Source: a virus. From it: a stretch of 32,607 nt of DNA. Positions 30,957 through 32,607 of this stretch are shown here, in pieces (positions within the stretch are counted from its first letter, which is position 1; every line of letters begins with the position of its first letter). The notes below the pieces were generated by a model. That model was not told where the DNA came from. It ran no database searches and saw only the letters and a list, made by a program, of their open reading frames with translations. The translations under genes and the position numbers were made by a program. Location: the IMG/VR virus record IMGVR_UViG_3300008108_000219, positions 1 to 32,607 of that record, one strand, 5' to 3'.

Positions 30957-31331
30957 ATGAACGAAGAAATTGTTAATGAAAATCAAGAAGAGGAGATCAG
31001 AACCATAGTTCCATTTGTTGTTGAAGAATCTAGTCTTCCGTATACACCTTATTTTAATTTTAATGTGTCAGGAGATGTTTTTGATGAACAAAACGAATTG
31101 AAAGTAGATGTAACAAACAATCTTGATATTTTTTTGTATAATTCTTTACTTACTTTTAATTCTAAACCTTGTATAATGAGACTTTACGTCAATCGTTCTA
31201 TTAGAGCAATTGCGTATTTTAGTGCAATTAGACGAGGCACTTCGTTCGGATTTAAACCAGTAGAATTAAAAGATAGTACTAAATTATTAATTGGAGCTTT
31301 TACATACGGTTCAATTAATTTTAATTTATAA
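30957..31331 (+). CDS. Small surface-domain protein shared with the LamG/PT-linker gene
   Basis: 124 residues. The first ~75 residues are acidic. Residues ~75-123 (CIMRLYVNRSIRAIAYFSAI and onward to FTYGSINF) align without gaps with a segment of the 485-residue protein at 17366-18823. About 16 identities occur over ~53 positions, including M, VN, RA, FxxxRxG, FG, GxFT and NF. So the module occurs in two virion proteins. Co-transcribed with the gp15-like gene (two-base gap). Role unknown; a capsid or tail surface binding or decoration domain is the best guess. Confidence 0.6.
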   Translation: MNEEIVNENQEEEIRTIVPFVVEESSLPYTPYFNFNVSGDVFDEQNELKVDVTNNLDIFLYNSLLTFNSKPCIMRLYVNRSIRAIAYFSAIRRGTSFGFKPVELKDSTKLLIGAFTYGSINFNL

Positions 31332-31343
31332 ATATTATAAATA
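31327..31343 (+). promoter_or_regulatory. Tandem pair of late promoters (TATAAATA twice)
   Basis: Two exact TATAAATA boxes at 31327-31334 and 31336-31343, offset by nine bases. The second lies only five bases before the ATG at 31349, and the first overlaps the stop codon of the previous gene. Confidence 0.65.
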
Positions 31344-31348
31344 TTAAT

Positions 31349-31756
31349 ATGCCAGATAGAAAAATTTCACAATTAAACAGTGCTCCTAATGTCGATTATG
31401 AAGATGTGATTCCGATCGTTCATAATGGAACTACTTACAATACCACTGTTGATCGTCTTGTGAATACTGGTAGTAGAAAAATTTTAAAAAATGAAAGTTT
31501 TGATGCAGATGGTAGAAAAACATATCTAGTTAATACTGCTGTGTATGCTGTTACAGCAACTTTACCTCAAACTCCAACGATTGGGGATTATGTATCTTTT
31601 GCAGATCCGTACCTTACATGGAATTTTAACCACTTTACGATAAATAACAATACGAATATGATACATGGTCACCTAGAGCCGTTAGTTTGCAATGTAGTGG
31701 GTTTGACTTTTACATTAACCTATGTTGGTGGAACTTTAGGATGGAGGGTTGACTAA
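31349..31756 (+). CDS. Fibre/baseplate-associated protein (KISQL-type N-terminus)
   Basis: 135 residues. The N-terminus ([35 protein letters not shown]) is a widespread phage fibre or baseplate attachment pattern: K(I/L)SQLP-A-x-x-(D/E)x-D-(V/F)-(I/F)P-V-(V/I)…GTT…(T/V)-x-x-L. The C-terminal half is beta-rich ([47 protein letters not shown]). It overlaps the next gene by one base (TAATG). It probably forms a fibre base or short virion fibre. Confidence 0.7.
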   Translation: MPDRKISQLNSAPNVDYEDVIPIVHNGTTYNTTVDRLVNTGSRKILKNESFDADGRKTYLVNTAVYAVTATLPQTPTIGDYVSFADPYLTWNFNHFTINNNTNMIHGHLEPLVCNVVGLTFTLTYVGGTLGWRVD

Positions 31757-32607
31757 TGTTATTTTCTAATCTATTTCAACCTTTGTCTGTTACTATTAAT
31801 AATAACATTCCCGAGGCTTGCTGTGATGGAGAAACTACTCCAGAATTAAAAACTGATATACTTGTTCGTAATCCTTTAGGTCTTTATCATTATGGAGAAA
31901 TTATACCTCCAGGTACTAAGCTAGAAACAATTCTAAGAAATATTTTAAGCGAAGAATGTAGAGATTGTTGTTGTGAAGAAGTTACTCCTACTCCTACTCC
32001 TACAGAATCTCCTACTCCAACTGTTACCCCTACTCCAACTGTTACACCTACTCCAACTGTAACTCCTACTAATACAGTTACTCCTACTCCTACAACGACT
32101 GTTACACCTACTCCAACTGTAACTCCTACTAATGCTGTAACTCCTACTCCTACAACGACTGTTACACCTACTCCAACCGTAACTCCTACTAATACAGTTA
32201 CTCCAACTGTTACACAGACTCCTACTAATACGGTTACACCTACTCCAACTGTAACTCCTACTAATACTGTAACTCCTACTCCTACAACGACTGTTACACC
32301 TACTCCAACCGTAACTCCTACTAATACACCTACTAATACAGTAACACCGACTCCTACAAAGACTGTAACTCCTACTCCTACTAATACACCAACTGTAACA
32401 CCAACTAGTACAGTAACACCGACTCCTACAAAGACTGTTACACCCACTCCAACTATAACACCAACTAATACGGTAACTCCTACTAATACACCGACTAATA
32501 CGGTAACTCCTACTCCTACAAAGACTGTGACACCTACTCCTACTGTGACTCCTTCTACTACTCCTCCTGCTGTGATTCCTGTAAGTTCTTATTGGATTGT
32601 TGCTGAT
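31756..32607 (+). CDS. PT-repeat virion protein (3' partial)
   Basis: Open from the ATG at 31756 to the end of the window (284 codons), so the C-terminus is missing. The first ~75 residues are a globular part ([38 protein letters not shown], and a Cys cluster in [10 protein letters not shown]). The rest is ~195 residues of Thr/Pro/Val/Asn repeats such as [20 protein letters not shown]. The DNA is tandemly repetitive with a clear 60-base period, and opposite-strand frames over it are shadows. A short ordinary stretch ([12 protein letters not shown]) begins before the window ends. Likely a long, flexible and perhaps glycosylated surface protein. Confidence 0.75.
   Translation, partial: MLFSNLFQPLSVTINNNIPEACCDGETTPELKTDILVRNPLGLYHYGEIIPPGTKLETILRNILSEECRDCCCEEVTPTPTPTESPTPTVTPTPTVTPTPTVTPTNTVTPTPTTTVTPTPTVTPTNAVTPTPTTTVTPTPTVTPTNTVTPTVTQTPTNTVTPTPTVTPTNTVTPTPTTTVTPTPTVTPTNTPTNTVTPTPTKTVTPTPTNTPTVTPTSTVTPTPTKTVTPTPTITPTNTVTPTNTPTNTVTPTPTKTVTPTPTVTPSTTPPAVIPVSSYWIVAD
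31985..32570 (+). repeat. Tandem PT-coding repeats with 60-bp period
   Basis: Lines beginning near 32041, 32101 and 32161 are almost identical in 60-base steps, with shorter 18- to 30-base sub-repeats elsewhere. The copies differ by few substitutions, so the array is likely to vary in length between relatives. Confidence 0.85.

Noticed and set aside
31890-32447. Minus-strand Val/Gly-rich open frame
   Set aside because: Shadow of the plus-strand PT repeats, with no start signals or natural composition.
1-32607. tRNA genes, integrase, attachment sites or a replication origin
   Set aside because: I looked for T-loop-like GGTTCGAATCC stretches and recombinase motifs and found none that fold or match convincingly.

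Overview
The window is a late (virion) region of a T4-like tailed phage with a contractile tail. It is AT-rich and most likely marine. Recognisable T4-type proteins are the portal (gp20), a neck protein (gp13-like), the head-completion nuclease (gp4), the baseplate hub/tail lysozyme (gp5-like), the tail-sheath stabiliser (gp15) and a PhoH-like ATPase typical of marine myoviruses. Many genes are preceded by TATAAATA, GATAAATA or CATAAATA. This is the NATAAATA late-promoter motif of T4 and its cyanophage relatives. No host genes, tRNAs, integrase or CRISPR array were seen, and the host cannot be named from the sequence.

Layout. Bases 1-875 (+): the 3' end of an autotransporter-like fibre gene and a protein made of three copies of one ~50-residue repeat. 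Bases 872-2339 (-): small proteins and a four-helix membrane/coiled-coil protein followed, in the -1 frame, by a Pro/Thr repeat tail. Bases 2425-9627 (-): six nearly abutting sugar-transfer genes, namely an HtrL+GT-A fusion, a GT10 fucosyltransferase, a GT-A+FkbM methyltransferase fusion, a GT4, a GT-B-like protein and a PF11397-type GlcNAc transferase. Bases 9636-11869 (-): seven small genes, one of only 46 codons. Bases 11957-16471 (+): portal, gp13-like, small basic proteins, a lone glycosyltransferase-like gene and gp4. Bases 16472-20214 (-): fibre genes (S74 chaperone, LamG/PT-linker protein, long fibre) and a small acidic protein. Bases 20261-26392 (+): Gly-rich structural protein, gp5-like hub with two wall-hydrolase domains, and a His-tipped spike. 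Bases 26389-28451 (-): two unknown genes and PhoH. Bases 28539-32607 (+): two unknown genes, gp15, a small domain protein, a fibre/baseplate protein and an incomplete protein dominated by Pro/Thr repeats.

How it fits together. The structural genes build the neck, tail and wall-piercing baseplate, and the fibres and PT-linker proteins form the outer surface. The glycosylation island is embedded in this late region. It contains a family known from protein O-glycosylation and sits among virion proteins with long Thr/Pro-rich stretches. A reasonable but unproven idea is that the phage decorates its own fibres with a fucosylated, possibly methylated glycan. The main oddities are that glycan island, the possible frameshift-made PT tail, a hub OB fold split by hydrolase domains, late promoters placed so close to start codons that transcripts may be nearly leaderless, and a small domain shared between two surface proteins.
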